Translations under genes and position numbers: made by a program
Shown here: one piece after another, positions 34,394 to 47,210 of the stretch
Numbering within the stretch: position 1 is the first letter of the stretch
Layout: the number at the start of each line of letters is the position of its first letter
Origin: Apostichopus japonicus
Taxonomy: Eukaryota > Echinodermata > Holothuroidea > Aspidochirotida > Stichopodidae
Length of the DNA stretch: 64,000 nt
Reading direction: 5' to 3'
NCBI RefSeq assembly: GCF_037975245.1
Contig: NC_092572.1
Coordinates: 24,310,989 to 24,374,988, forward strand
Notes under the pieces: model-generated
Told to the model about the DNA's origin: nothing
The model's input: the letters and a program-made list of their open reading frames with translations, nothing else
The model's database searches: none

Positions 34394-36375
34394 GGGTGCA
34401 CGCCATTGAAACGCAAAACCCGTGGTATCCTTTAGACCGGACGAAAGATGCATAACGCGAGAGTGCCTCGTCATTGAACTTTAGGCCTAAACCATGATCA
34501 GAAAATGATCAGAAGAGATAATTCAACATCTATATACGACCATTTAAACTGTTCCAGGACCTTCGAGCCCTTCTCCGATATGATTTAGGCGTAGTGGTAC
34601 ATACCATAGTTTCAGTTACTACAACTGGTTTTATGTCGTGCAACTAGTACTCGAGTTTACTGTGTTATTTTCCCCAGATCAACCATTTCACTGCTACCCC
34701 TCACAGACAATATACCATGTAATGTTTAGTATTGGCTCAAAGCCAGTATAGATCAACGACTAAGTGATATTTTACGAACAAGACTGGCTATAGAAATGTT
34801 AACAATAACTCTGCAAAATCTACCGAATGTAGTGATATTTACAACTAAGTGACATTTACGAACCAGACTGGCTAGGAATTGTTAACAATAACTACCAATG
34901 CAAAGTCGACAGAATGTACAAAGAGGAACTTGAGTTTGAAACTTATTTGACTAAACTCAATTTCCCCGACAGAGTTAACTTAAGTCAATTCCGCTGTGTA
35001 AATATATAGTAAACTCCCTATTGTACAAGGCATGTCCACAAATATTGATATTCATGAAAGATTGTGTGAGTTATGTGACCAAATTCCTTTAGGAGACGAG
35101 TTTCACTATACATTGTTTTTTATTGTCCTTATTTTCAGCCGATAGTTCTTGAGTTCTTGAAACCAAATTTTAGGAAAAGACCCAGAACCCTCTATTAAAA
35201 TGAAGCATTTGTTTCAATCATCGGGTAAAAATTGTCATTGTAAATCTAAGTAAATTTTGTAGTAAAATTCTAAAAACTGTTATCTCTTTAAGGGAGTTTG
35301 TTTCTCTTAACAGTCTCTGGTGCCATATTTCAGTTTGATAATTTAACAAAGTCTCCCCACCCCCCAATCCCCCCCCCTCCCCTTTCTCTCTCCTCTCAAA
35401 CTATTCAGCGCAAATCGTTGAAAGAACGTGTGTAAGTTATCTCTTTCCCTTTTCACTGCCTATGGTTATTTTGTTATTTGTCATTTAGATAATCTCTGGA
35501 TTATTATTAAAAATGTACAGTGTAAATGTCTCTTATACCTCACTGAGGTGATGTGGAGAATATAAATTGAAACTGATTCCATGGAGCGAAGATCATCAAA
35601 ATAGGGAATAGGTCACAATTGAAAGAGATATTAAAGGGCGCACGCTAAACCTTGCAACTACATCTCGTTACGTTTTTTTCATATATCAATTTTAAATTAA
35701 ATAATAAATTGCGTTTTCATAAGTAATTACTGTTTAATGCTTTTCGAAGATAAAATATTTAGGCTATTTGTAGAAAGAAAGAAAAAAAAGAAAATATAAA
35801 TTAGTGCACATATATATCTCATTCATTGTTCTTTGTAAATAATAGCTTTAAATACGGCATAAACCACACGATAAAGTAAACCACGTTAGGATGTTTAGTA
35901 ATTATTTTCCATGCCTTTATCTTTCTCTCAGAAATATTATATATAATACGCATGTACAAACATTTGCATACTTATATTGTTCACCATGGTAACAGTTCTG
36001 TACAACCGCTTTTATCGATCTATATATATATATATTGATAACTACGAGTATATGTGACATTTGAAACGTATTTTTTTAAGCAATAAAATCGGTGGATTCT
36101 AATGAACTTCATGTCTGCGTGAGTATCTATTTGGGGATAAGGTGGGTTGGGGGTGCGGGGGGGGGGGTAGGAACACGTGTTGCCAATTTGGGATTTAGAA
36201 ATCCACCGAATATTTATTGTACAGGGGAAGCGATTTGAAGGGTTCGTTTATCAGAGCCTTCAAAATACATATAGACGAACTTTCAGAAAAACATTTGATG
36301 TGTTTTAGTAGTGTTTATAAGTGTTTCCTGCCTACCACGTCACCGTGTCTTTTGAAAACGTGTCAATGATCTATT
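34394..36375. other. GPCR 1 3' flank
   Basis: AT-rich, with a partial local duplication near 34720-34900 (AAGTGATATTTACAAC-like and GACTGGCTA). A candidate AATAAA is near 36083. No gene. Confidence 0.55.
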
Positions 36376-36413
36376 AACATATACATATATATATATACAT
36401 TTATATATATATA

Positions 36414-36456
<43 letters not shown>

Positions 36457-36486
36457 TTATTTATTTAAATACATTTATATATTTAT
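36376..36486. repeat. AT-rich microsatellite
   Basis: TA repeats with TTTATA interruptions. Confidence 0.93.
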
Positions 36487-37460
36487 ATAAATGTCGACTT
36501 AAGTACATCTTGTCAAAAATGACGATTGTTTACGGGCATTGTTTAGTAGATGAACCGCAACAAGCCAGTCAAATCAAGCCCAGACGGTAACCACGCTAGA
36601 GGGATACTGAACATAATTAGAGGACTTGGACGTTATAAGCACCCCCCCCCCCTCCCTCAGCCCTCAAAGCAACATGAGGTAGGAAAGGAAGGAGTTGTGA
36701 CATGTGCACGTGACCAGGTATAAACTTCCTGAGAAGATTGGGAGGACCAATAGGGGGGGGGGGGGGAACTGACGCATTTCGGCATATCAACCTTACGGCG
36801 GCGTTTCGACCAGTCATACCCAGATACCCATCATGTATTTTTTCCTTCAAATTTCTCCAAGACCAATCCGCCCATGGGAGAATCCGCCCCTGGGACAATC
36901 CGTATCTGGGACAACCCGCCCCTAGGACAACTCGAATGTAGTGGTATGGAATGTGTGTATGTGTGTGTGACCAATTTTCATTATGTGCTTCTTTAAACTT
37001 CAATAACATGTTAGTGGTGTAATATGTTAATCATCAGTTTACAATCAGTCTACCGTGCAATGGTTCAGTAACATGGACATGAGGGCCCGCTGGAGAATTA
37101 GGGGTGGGGGAGGGGTTGGCGGGTGGACGGGGTTGGCGGTGGTGTGAGGGGGGGTGGGGGATGGTAAAAGCAGAACCAAGAACTGTTCTATATCTCGCTA
37201 CAAATAGCTTGAAATCTTAAAGTTTTCTTGATAAAGTCCTTTCCTTCATTGTTAGATACCTTATTGCATATGCAACCATTTAATTCGTTGGTTAGTGTAC
37301 TCCGGTTATTATGCATTTAGTCATTTCGATGGTAAACCGGTGATACGTTTCATTGGTTGGATGGTTAACCGGTTCGATGGTTGACACGGATAAAGAAACA
37401 CCCCATGGTCCCAGTGGATAGTTTGGATCCGGGCGTACGTTCATGATTATGTAAGATCAG
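36487..37460. other. Intergenic with G/C homopolymer runs
   Basis: Contains C and G runs near 36641 and 36756 and short repeated CCGCCC(C/A)TGGGA-type motifs at 36868-36925, plus GGT-rich sequence near 37100-37165. No gene. Confidence 0.6.
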
Positions 37461-38135
37461 CAGCGACGTAGCCAGGAATTTTAAAGGGGGAGCACATTTT
37501 GCGACTGATATGGGGGAGGGGTCTAAGGTGAGGGGGTAAAATATTTTTGAACAATTGAAGGTCCTTAGATGCGATCTGGTTCAATGTTTTGCCAGTTTCA
37601 TCATTATCATATGATATCATATTATCAGCAGATTTTGTTTCCTGTTTGAATTCATAGTGCTCTTTTACAATTTTTCCAGTAGGATGATTCTTGTTTATTG
37701 TCCAATGTCTGGACTTTAATTCATTTGGCGAACTTAGCTGATGGACAATATAAACTTGATATTTTGTAAGACAGTCAGATGCGCAGTGCTGGCCTAAAAC
37801 AAATATCGGTGCGTGACACTCCATCGAGTGCGGTTAGGTATAGGCAATATGTATTTTATTACGCAGTGGCCAACTGTAGGCTTGTAATAGGCTATATGCT
37901 CAATTTAGCTAATTGCATCTGCCAAACTAAGTAGGTAGCTGAATCAGTATAGGCCTGACTGTTGCTACGATGATTCTATTCGAGTTAACGGAGCTGACGA
38001 GTATTCAAGATCAAAAGAGCACTGACAAAAATACCATGCTTAAAAAAATAAAACAGTTTTTAACATTTTTTCGAAACTGAAAGGAGGTAGCAGTCGCTGC
38101 CCCTGCTCCCCCCCCCCCCCACGGCTACGTCCCTG
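37461..38135. mobile_element. hAT-like element with CGTAGCC ends, 675 bp
   Basis: Left end CAGCGACGTAGCCAGG; right end, reversed, CAGGGACGTAGCCGTGG. Flanking octamers AAGATCAG and ACGACCAG match at 6 of 8 positions. The ends resemble those of the element at 32129. No transposase is recognised; a 125-codon minus-strand frame inside is unlike any known protein. Confidence 0.68.
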
Positions 38136-40135
38136 ACGACCAGGTTGATCGGATTGACCGATATACTTACATATACATTCTACAGTTTCATATTCTGAGT
38201 CAGAAAAACATCTGTGACCGAAACGAAAACCGATTGAATGATCCCCATTCAAACAATATACGGAAGTAATACAAAGGTCAAGGGTGCACACTACATTTGA
38301 AATGACCGTCTTGGCCTCAGTTCCCTATATACAGTATCTAAAAACACGTTATCAATGTTAAAGGGTATGAGTCACGTATACAATATAGGTTTCATTTCTT
38401 ACTTTCTTTTTCTATCCGTATAATAACTTCCGATATGATCATTGATCGAGATATGAAACTATATATCTTTTGTTATACGATTTGTCCATAATGGCGTTCA
38501 AAGAGTCCCCCATAATAATAATAATAATAATTTCATCCAATACTATTTACATCAGGGAACTTTTAAAATCTGAAAACGAAAACCGGACTGCAGCATTTTC
38601 GTGTAAAATTTATTCATATATATTTGATTAACAATGTTTATCTCTTGGAGTGACAGCTACTATAATTGTTATCATGTTGTTTGAGAAACCGCTATTAAAG
38701 ATAAATTTAGAGCTCTACTGTAAAAAACAAAACAAAGAAGATACATGGTCATGATTATGTTAATCGATTTGATGTCGTGAAGAAGGTGCATATACTCTTA
38801 AAATATCTTAACATATGTTCTATGTGGAGAAAACTGATACATATTTGCTTATAAAGTTGTTATCACGATTCGAACTGCAAGGTGATAACCATTTTGGATT
38901 TTCGGATGTCACAAACAGGAACAAATTTCCACCCAGTAAAGGAGAGAGAGAGAGTAAGACAGGGAGAAAAATTTAAGGGTAAGTACATGAACAGATAGAC
39001 GTATGGGCTACATGTGATAAATAAGCGATAAAACATCTATATTAATACATTTTGATTACTAATACATGCTACAGCTAAAAAAAAAACATAGTCTGCCACA
39101 TGTAAAATAATGGTTATAACATGATTTCATTGATCCCATTCGGTGACCGTGAAATTAAGATTTGTTATTCAGCTCCAGTTGGTAATCATGCAGTAAGGAC
39201 ATGGATTTAACCGTTATTGTTTAAGACAAGACGTAAATGTTGATTCGGTTTCAAGAATTGGCGTATTGATAAGGTTTTCTTATTCACGGCGACGGTGTTC
39301 TCAATAAATAAACACAGTATAGGTATCCAATGCAGGTACATCACTTTGATGGAGAGCTAAGCTAGGTCGGACTACGGGGACAAATTCATCACCCGGCGCC
39401 CTCTATCCCCTTTTTTTCGTGACATGTTTTCATTTTTAACTGTGTTATGACAATTAGGATATACATTGCTCTTTATCTAATATTTCCTCTGTCATTCAAA
39501 CCCCGGGGCTTATACATCCACTTATCACCCCCCCCTAACCACCCCTCCCCCTCCTACCCCGTCCCACTTTTCTCTTGTCAGGCGTATCTCTTATAACAAT
39601 AATTTTGTCTACAGATCTAGGTTTAAAATAAGTGCAATTTCCGCGACTACGAAACACATCGCTATAAGTACCAACAAAAGATCGAACACTTAGGGTTTTG
39701 AGTCAGTGTTAACGCATTTCAACGAGTGGCTGCTTTGTTTTAATTTACAGAAGTAGAACCAGGGAGTTAACTCAAACCAAGACAAGGACACCAGACGTTA
39801 TCGGCTATATATACTATTGTTCGTCCAAAAAAAAAAAAAAAATCATGTTAATGATGTCAATGATTTCGCACCATATGGTTGCTATCGACAAAGGTGAGGA
39901 AGTCATTTGAAAGTAGTTCATAAGCCCTCGATTGGTTTGACTCGACATGGTCTGTGCATGCGCAGTACTATAATCATCTATACACGTATCCAATCGTATC
40001 TCCGTGTATTTTTCGTACGTATGTCTTCTTTTTCTTTCGTTAACTGGGTTAGGATGTGCAAAGCAGTCGATAGGCGGTGCCAGGGGTTCAATATGGCGGC
40101 GGTGAGAATGAACTAGGATTTCATGCAAATGGGGG
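38136..40135. other. Intergenic
   Basis: AT-rich with an (ATA)n tract at 38514-38530, a GA run at 38943-38954 and poly-A at 39828-39842. No gene. Confidence 0.6.
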
Positions 40136-40139
40136 AGGT

Positions 40140-41085
40140 TCGTTATTACAGTGGTTCAAAAGTTGGATAAGGGTTTGACTATCGAAGTGGTTCAAAGTGG
40201 GGGTGAGGCTGACTATTGGAGTGAGTTACAGTAGATTCGGTTTACTTGCGGAGTGGGTCGCAATGGATGAGGTTGAGTATCGGAGTGGGTTACAGTGACT
40301 GCGGATTACTAGCGGGGTAGGTCGCAGTGGATGGGGTTGACTAGCGGAGTGGTTCGCAGTTCATGAGGTTGAGTATCGGAGTGGTTTACAGTGGCTGCAG
40401 TTGACTAGCGGAATGGGTCGCAGTTCATGAGGGTGAGTATCGGAGTGGGTTACAGTGGCTGCGGTTGACTAGCGGAGTGGGTCGCAGTTCATGAGGTCGA
40501 GTATCGGAGTAGGTTACAGTGGCTGCGGTTGACTATCGAAGTGGGTCGCAGTGGATGAGGTTGAGTATCGGAGTGGGTCGCAGTGGATGAGGTTGAGTAT
40601 CGGAGTAGGTCGCAGTGGCTGCGGTTGACTAGCGGAGTGGGTCGCAGTGGATGAGGTTGAATATCGGAGTGGGTTGCAGTGGCTGCGGTTGACTATCGAA
40701 GTGGGTCGCAGTGGATGAGGTTGAATATCGGAGTGGGTTACAGTGGCTGCAGTTGACTATCGGAGTGGTTTGCAGTGGATGAGGTTGAGTATCGGGGTGG
40801 GTTGAAGTGGCTGCGGTTGACTAGCAGAGTGGGTCGCAGTGGATGAGGTTGAATATCGGAGTGGGTTACAGTGGCTGCAGTTGACTATCGGAGTGGTTTG
40901 CAGTGGATGAGGTTGAGTATCGGGTTGGTGAACAGTGGCTGCGGTCGACGAGCGGAGTGGGTCGCAGTGGATGAGGTTGAGTATCGGAGTGGGTTGCAGT
41001 GGCTGTGGTTGACTAACGGAGTGGGTCGCAGTGGATGAGGTTGGATATTGGAGTGGGTTACAGTGGCTGCAGTTGACTATCAGAT
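40140..41085. repeat. Minisatellite, 32-bp unit in alternating dimers
   Basis: About 30 units. Two 32-bp versions alternate: one with GGATGAGGTTGAGTATCGGA and one with GGCTGCGGTTGACTAGCGGA, each ending in GTGGGTNNCAGT. The first few units are degenerate. Confidence 0.95.
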
Positions 41086-41141
41086 TTTTATTGGACCATG
41101 GGTCTGTTTTACCTCCATGATTAATAACTAGTTAAGTTATA

Positions 41142-42660
41142 GGCCTTTCCCACGAACGCGGGCTTGCTTCAAGCATGCATAGGCAGATAAGCCCTGCAAT
41201 TTGAACCCGTGTTTCAACGAGTTAACTCCAGGCATATAGCGGCATGATTGGGAAACATTGGGAAACGTCTAAACCGGGTTCGCGGGAAATATATCGCTAT
41301 TTTGTACTCAACATATTCTCAGTATCACTTTATAGACACTGTTCTTCTGTTTATAATAACGGCATAGTTTTAAGGGCGTATTCAATGTGAACAGCATAGC
41401 ATCCGATTTCTGGCCATGACTGCAATTAAAACTTAACTATCGAGAAAAAAAAACAACTTATTTGAAATACCAGTTTAATGATTGCAAGTGTGGGCAAATG
41501 ATTAGGCGTTAACTGTATTTGTATGAATACGTGTTCGGCGAAAACGTCCAACATGTTTCATGGTACAGACCGTGACAAAGCTAAAGAAAAAATCGCGGAA
41601 AATTCACGATTTTGCAGAGAATATAGTAACACAAATAGATTAATCCATCAGAGAATACGAGCAGCGATCGACAGCTATAGGCAGTGAGTGTTTTCGGCAC
41701 GTGCATACATCATCCAAACAGCGCAAACTTACTATTTTCTACGTTTTACCAGCTTTGAGAAAGTCAATGCATTGCGCAAGAAAATCATTGATGTCTAAAA
41801 AGCAATATTTTGAGTGGTAAGACATGTCACGGGGGTAACGTAAACAAACCTTCAAGTAAAAGAAAAACGTTCATAGCAAATAAAATGGAAACCTAAATAT
41901 AATAGTAGGCCTATTATTCTAGCAGATATGCCGACTTTGTGTTCTTAAAATTGTTTCAACAACTCTGGAAGAAAAATATTTGCACACTTTACCCAAAGTA
42001 AATATTTAACCACTAACACAAATTGGTAGGGCTCGAGACATGGTGCAAAAGGTTTTGTTGCAACTCGATGTCCGCACCCATTTTATACTGTACCATTTTA
42101 CTGGACATTGATGTAAAACTTTTCTTGGCAAGCTGCCAACAAGAAATTTCACTATCAGTGTATTTTGGCTAGTTTTGCGTCAAGAAAGTAATGGCGTGTA
42201 GACTAAACGTTTTACGTCATCGTGGCAAAACTGGGCTTTGCCGATTATCTGGACGTCTTCAAAACAGCAGCTGAAACATATATGTATGCGGATATATATG
42301 CGGGCAGCTACACTGTGTACTACTCAGCTATGCCTTACGTAATTCCTTCATTCTCACTGCATTTGGTCCTTTGTACACACAACCAATTATAGAAGATCGA
42401 CACAGTTTATGCCTATACTGAAAGAAGCAAGCGGCGGAAATCACAACTGATAAAATCCATTGTAACTTTTACACCCCAAGGTAATTGTTTATATACATTT
42501 GTCAACGTTTACCCGGGCTAAGCTCACCACCTCTCATGAAGGGGCTTGATCAAGCTCAGCGGTCTAGTCCCGTTCCCACGCAGAAAAAGAGTGGAGCAAT
42601 TTGCCCTCCCCTCGATAGGTCGATCAAGGGTGAAGCAAGCCCGCGTTCGTGGGAACGGCC
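41142..42660. mobile_element. DNA transposon with 30-bp TIRs, about 1.5 kb, non-autonomous
   Basis: GGCCTTTCCCACGAACGCGG followed by GCTTGCTTCA (41142-41171) is inverted at 42631-42660 with one mismatch in 30. TA borders both ends, suggesting a TA target duplication as in Tc1/mariner-type elements, though the superfamily is not certain. No transposase frame is visible inside. Confidence 0.85.
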
Positions 42661-45600
42661 TATTAGAGTGGCCAGAGGGATGGCAATATAGATTATGTCT
42701 TTGTTAGATTGAGAATATATCTCCAAGTGTTTGTCAATGTCACGTGGATTGGCTTATTCAAAGTGAGATCATTACAAAAGCTATACATCGCAAAGCCAAA
42801 TACGAAGTTAACAGTTACGCAGTCAAGTCCCTCTCAGTATTTCGGAAGCCGGAGACCTTGTTATTTCCGAAAAGGTAACGCGTTAGAAAGAAGTTTAAAA
42901 GAAATCAGTTATTTATACAGATATAAACTATTGCGCATGCTCCGAGTCAGAGAGTTAATTCCCACCGATAAGCTATTGTTATTCTATCCATCCATGCATG
43001 GTTTTCATACAATAATACCATGGTCCGAAACTAGAAGTATACAGTATCAAACGTTCAGCGTTGTATTTCATTATATTATATAGGCCTATACAATTTCAAC
43101 ACAAAGAACTGTGTGTTTATTTAGGATGGGAATAACTTCCAGTGGCACCTTATACGATTGAATCTGTGCAGTGTACCTGAACGTACGCATGTCTAATAAT
43201 AACAGAATACATTGTCTGCGTTTAGCTGATCAAATATTATTGGAATCAGGCCAAGAATTTGGCTTGTTTCTCCAAACTGTGTCTACATGATAGCTCGGGC
43301 AAACCAACATTGTCTTTGAAAAAGGCGAGGCATACCCCAAACCACCAAATTTATATCCTATGCAATAAACTGGATATGTACTTTGGACGTACACGTATAT
43401 ACAATTGCCTTAAATAAGTGACTACACTAATTAGTGTTCCCTATATGACAGAGGGCTGCCATTTTGAAAATGCGTGACGTCACATAACCACCTAAACCTA
43501 TACGTAGGAGGTGAAATCTCTTGGTTTCGTTTTGCCTATCTTTTTCCTATCATTTCATGGTGAATGTAAGCAGTATTGTTAATATATCAATGTCAAATTT
43601 TCCGCCATGTTAAAACTTCCCGTCTAAGTCTAACAACATTTACAACAATCACGTCTAACGAAGGAAAGAACAAAACAACAACAACAAACAAGAAATGAAA
43701 AGAAAAGAAAGAATTTGGAATTTTATACTTCAATTTATAGTATCGTCGTTCTATTGGGATTATTTGGCACGAAGGTATAGGCCTGAATCTAGTCGAAATA
43801 CGGAAGAGACGTAATGAGTGCCTACACACAAAACATAAATCCATGGTGTGCAGCATCGGGACTTTAATTTTATTTTATTGTTTGGACGGACGGACAATAA
43901 TTGTACGGTCCAAAACCAAAACCAAAATTAGACATTGTTTAAAACTGGAATGGTTTGAGAAAGTGAACAGGGAAGGAAGCCCAGAGTCGATCACCATGAA
44001 ATATCTCGGCGAAAAACTGACGACACACCTACATGTCAGCCGAATCATTCTCATGCCGCGCAGATTGAGAAAGCAACACGGAAGCTATAAGTCCCTGTAT
44101 GACTTCCAGAGTGTTATGAATTCTAAAATGCACAGCCATAAAAATGGACTAGCTAGTAGTATTCCAGCTTATTGGTAGATATGGTGTTATAGTATATTGC
44201 AAAATTTTGCCAATTCTTAGTGATAGTCAGCATTTGTCAGTTGCGGAAGGGCTCAGACAAAAAAAAAAAAGAGAGTATCACCCAGTCCGGGGAATTCTTG
44301 AATCAAAACTACAGTATCAAATGTATCCCCAAAAGGAATAAGGGCGGTAGTGAAGAACTTAACACATGCATAAACATCGGCTTTGAGTACAATTTGTCCG
44401 TGGTGTGATGAATCTGGGATATAACCGTTACAGTAATTACCGACTTTGCGATCTGTGTTATAGTAATTGCAGACTTTGCATGCATATCATCAGGTCCCGC
44501 CTCACAATTTTACAAGGTCGGTATAAGAGTGAATCTATTGTTTTTCCTTTCGGATTACGGTTGATCAGTGGATCAATGGATCAATGGAGTTCCCTGTCAT
44601 CTTGGCCCCAAGTGGTAATCATTAGGCAGAAGAAAGAGGAAATCATAACCAAGATGTGTCCTTTGATAACCCAAACTCGCAAACGAGTTCTGGAACCAAT
44701 TTAATACCGACCAACACCTTCTTCGGCTGACCTATAGTAGCAAACTTTGAATAATAAACTGCATAACATGCCATGCCAAATATTCAGTGTATCATCAACA
44801 AAACGTTCATTGAACGTTAGAAATAAGGTTTATATTAACAAAAAATGTATCAAACCTGAACTCAACCTATCTTAGTAATTTGACACATATTTTATTGAGG
44901 GGGGGGGGCGGAGCGATGGCGGGGATGGAGTGATGGTGGGGATGGGGTGATGGTGGGGCGGGTGGGTTCTTGTTAACATGTAAAAACCTATCACACATCG
45001 CTTGTCGTTGAATTACATGAAATAAATAATCATGCACATGCATGCTTGGCAGGTATCAAAAAATATTTACGTTTTTATCATTGAAATATGAGTTCAGGCC
45101 ACGTGACAGTATATTCAATGACAAACATGAGGTAAGTGACAATTTTTAAACACCAGGGTAGTAAAAAAAAGAGTTATTGGCCATAATGTACTTTATTCAT
45201 TTTATGATTGTGCATCTAACCACATTATATCGGCTTTATATCATACTTTACATGTCAGAGCTAGACACTTCCATGATGTTTTTCGTCATAGAGATAGAGA
45301 GATAGACGGAGCATGGACTGCTCCGTACACAAGTACTAATGTGAAGGGCAATTAGAATGTTGCAACAATGGATAATTCCGTGAAAATGTCTTAGACAAGT
45401 GAGGCAAATGAAAAGCAAAGTTCTCTAACTATGACACTTCTACTTCTCGACATTGCGATTGCCTATACAAGTTGTGGAATGCGACAAAAAATTTTTTTTT
45501 ATGGCAAATCACCATTTATGATATTTCTCCTTATTGATATATGAACTTCAAAGTTCATATGACCAATTTAAATTAGTTCGTCCATCTGGTGACCATTCTA

Positions 45601-47029
45601 AGCTTCCGTATGCACACTTCGGAAACAGCAGCTGGCTATGCCCCGTATACGACACGTCTGTATCACGGAAGTAAACAGTGTAAGCAACTTACCAATTCAG
45701 TATGAATAACTTTTATCATCAACACATTTTTGACAAGGCTAACTATCTCTTGCTTGAAACAGGTCTCGCAGCCTTTGGTAGACAGTTTCAGATGAAGGGT
45801 ATAGTCCCAAACACCATTGCATTAGTAGGCTAAACCTGTAATGTTTTTCACTTAAAAACAGCAGGGTGCGCAGTAGCATGCACCCTGATACCTGGTTAGG
45901 GGTACGGCCTTTTACATGACCTTCTTCACAGGGAGATAAATCGTGAAGAAAATCAATAAAAAAAAACGGTAAAATACTGCATTTCTCGCAACTACCCCGT
46001 TTCGATCCACCAGAGGGCACATCACAGCATGTTACCACTATAAATCGGTATTATAGATATTATAAGGTCACAGAGGTGTCGCCCAAAACGCAGCAAATCA
46101 TAATGATTGCATATTATTTGTTATCATAATAAGTTATTATTGCTTTTGCGAAAAGTCATGAAAGAACCGCGAGCGTATTTCAAACACGATGGCATGCGAC
46201 ATCATAATGTAAGAAAGTGTGTGTGTGTATGTTACGTATGTGATATTGTATATAAGTGTGTATGTAAGGAAGTATAAATGTATGTATGTATGATTATATA
46301 CAATACATATAACATAATTCTCTCCTAGCTCAGTGACTAAACCAAAGCGCACAAGCGAATATTTACAAGATGAGCCTATTTCAATTGTTTTATCTCAAAT
46401 CAAAAAAAAGAAATTCCATGAGTGGTATCTAGTATCTACACTTTACAGTATATGACTGTCACTATATGACATTGTCACAAGTTTTAGCTTGGTCGATTGA
46501 TAACACGAGATAACGGAAAATGGAAGTATAGGTTATTTCGGCGCTAACCGAAAGACCTCTACCCTTCCCTTGCTCTCGTTCAGGTTATAATGATCGACCA
46601 AAACATTACGTGCCTGTGAACAGGTATCACGCATAACATACTACATTAAGAAGAACACATAAAATCAAAGAGTTCTCACAGACTAAACTTCGTAAGTTAT
46701 ACTGTAACATATTTAGTTCACACGGCGTTCCAAACAACATTTTTAAACTGTATTTAATTTAACTGTATGAAATTTACCTGACTGGGACATTCAGTCATCT
46801 TGTGTGTTCATTTAGAATGTCTGAGAACAATTTGGAAAAAGGTAAATACCTCCAGGAAAGCACTTTTTTAGAACGTCTAGCGATTATGGCGTGCTATATT
46901 TTGGGGCCTATACAGACTGCCTTGAAAATTATAAACGCAATATTCGATCGCACAATGAATCCGCGTTCTCGTCTGTTAAACCCAATTTTCTGTTTTTGGT
47001 CTTACATATTATTACATGTGATATATTAC
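42661..47029. other. Intergenic
   Basis: AT-rich. Several open frames of 80-125 codons (for example 42709-43083, 43843-44178, 44405-44704 on +) have no recognisable domain, splice context or composition of real genes. A G-rich stretch is at 44898-44970, and a hairpin with arms CAGGGTGC/GCACCCTG is near 45863-45889. Confidence 0.5.
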
Positions 47030-47210
47030 ATATGATATATTAATATTATAATATTATTAATATTAATTATTAATTATTATTATTATAATTAATATTATAT
47101 TAATAATTAATACTATATCATTATATATTATATTATTATATATTATATTATTATATATTATATTATTATTATATGTATATAACATAATATCTATATATTA
47201 TTATGTCATC
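47030..47210. repeat. AT-only low-complexity tract
   Basis: About 180 bp of ATT/TAT repeats able to form hairpins, including repeated ATTATATATTAT. Confidence 0.93.

Noticed and set aside
43843-44178. 111-codon + frame with basic C-terminus
   Set aside because: No family recognised; single open frame without supporting splice sites or neighbours.
45739-46038. 99-codon minus frame with several Cys
   Set aside because: It overlaps a hairpin-rich, repeat-like stretch; no domain or splice context.
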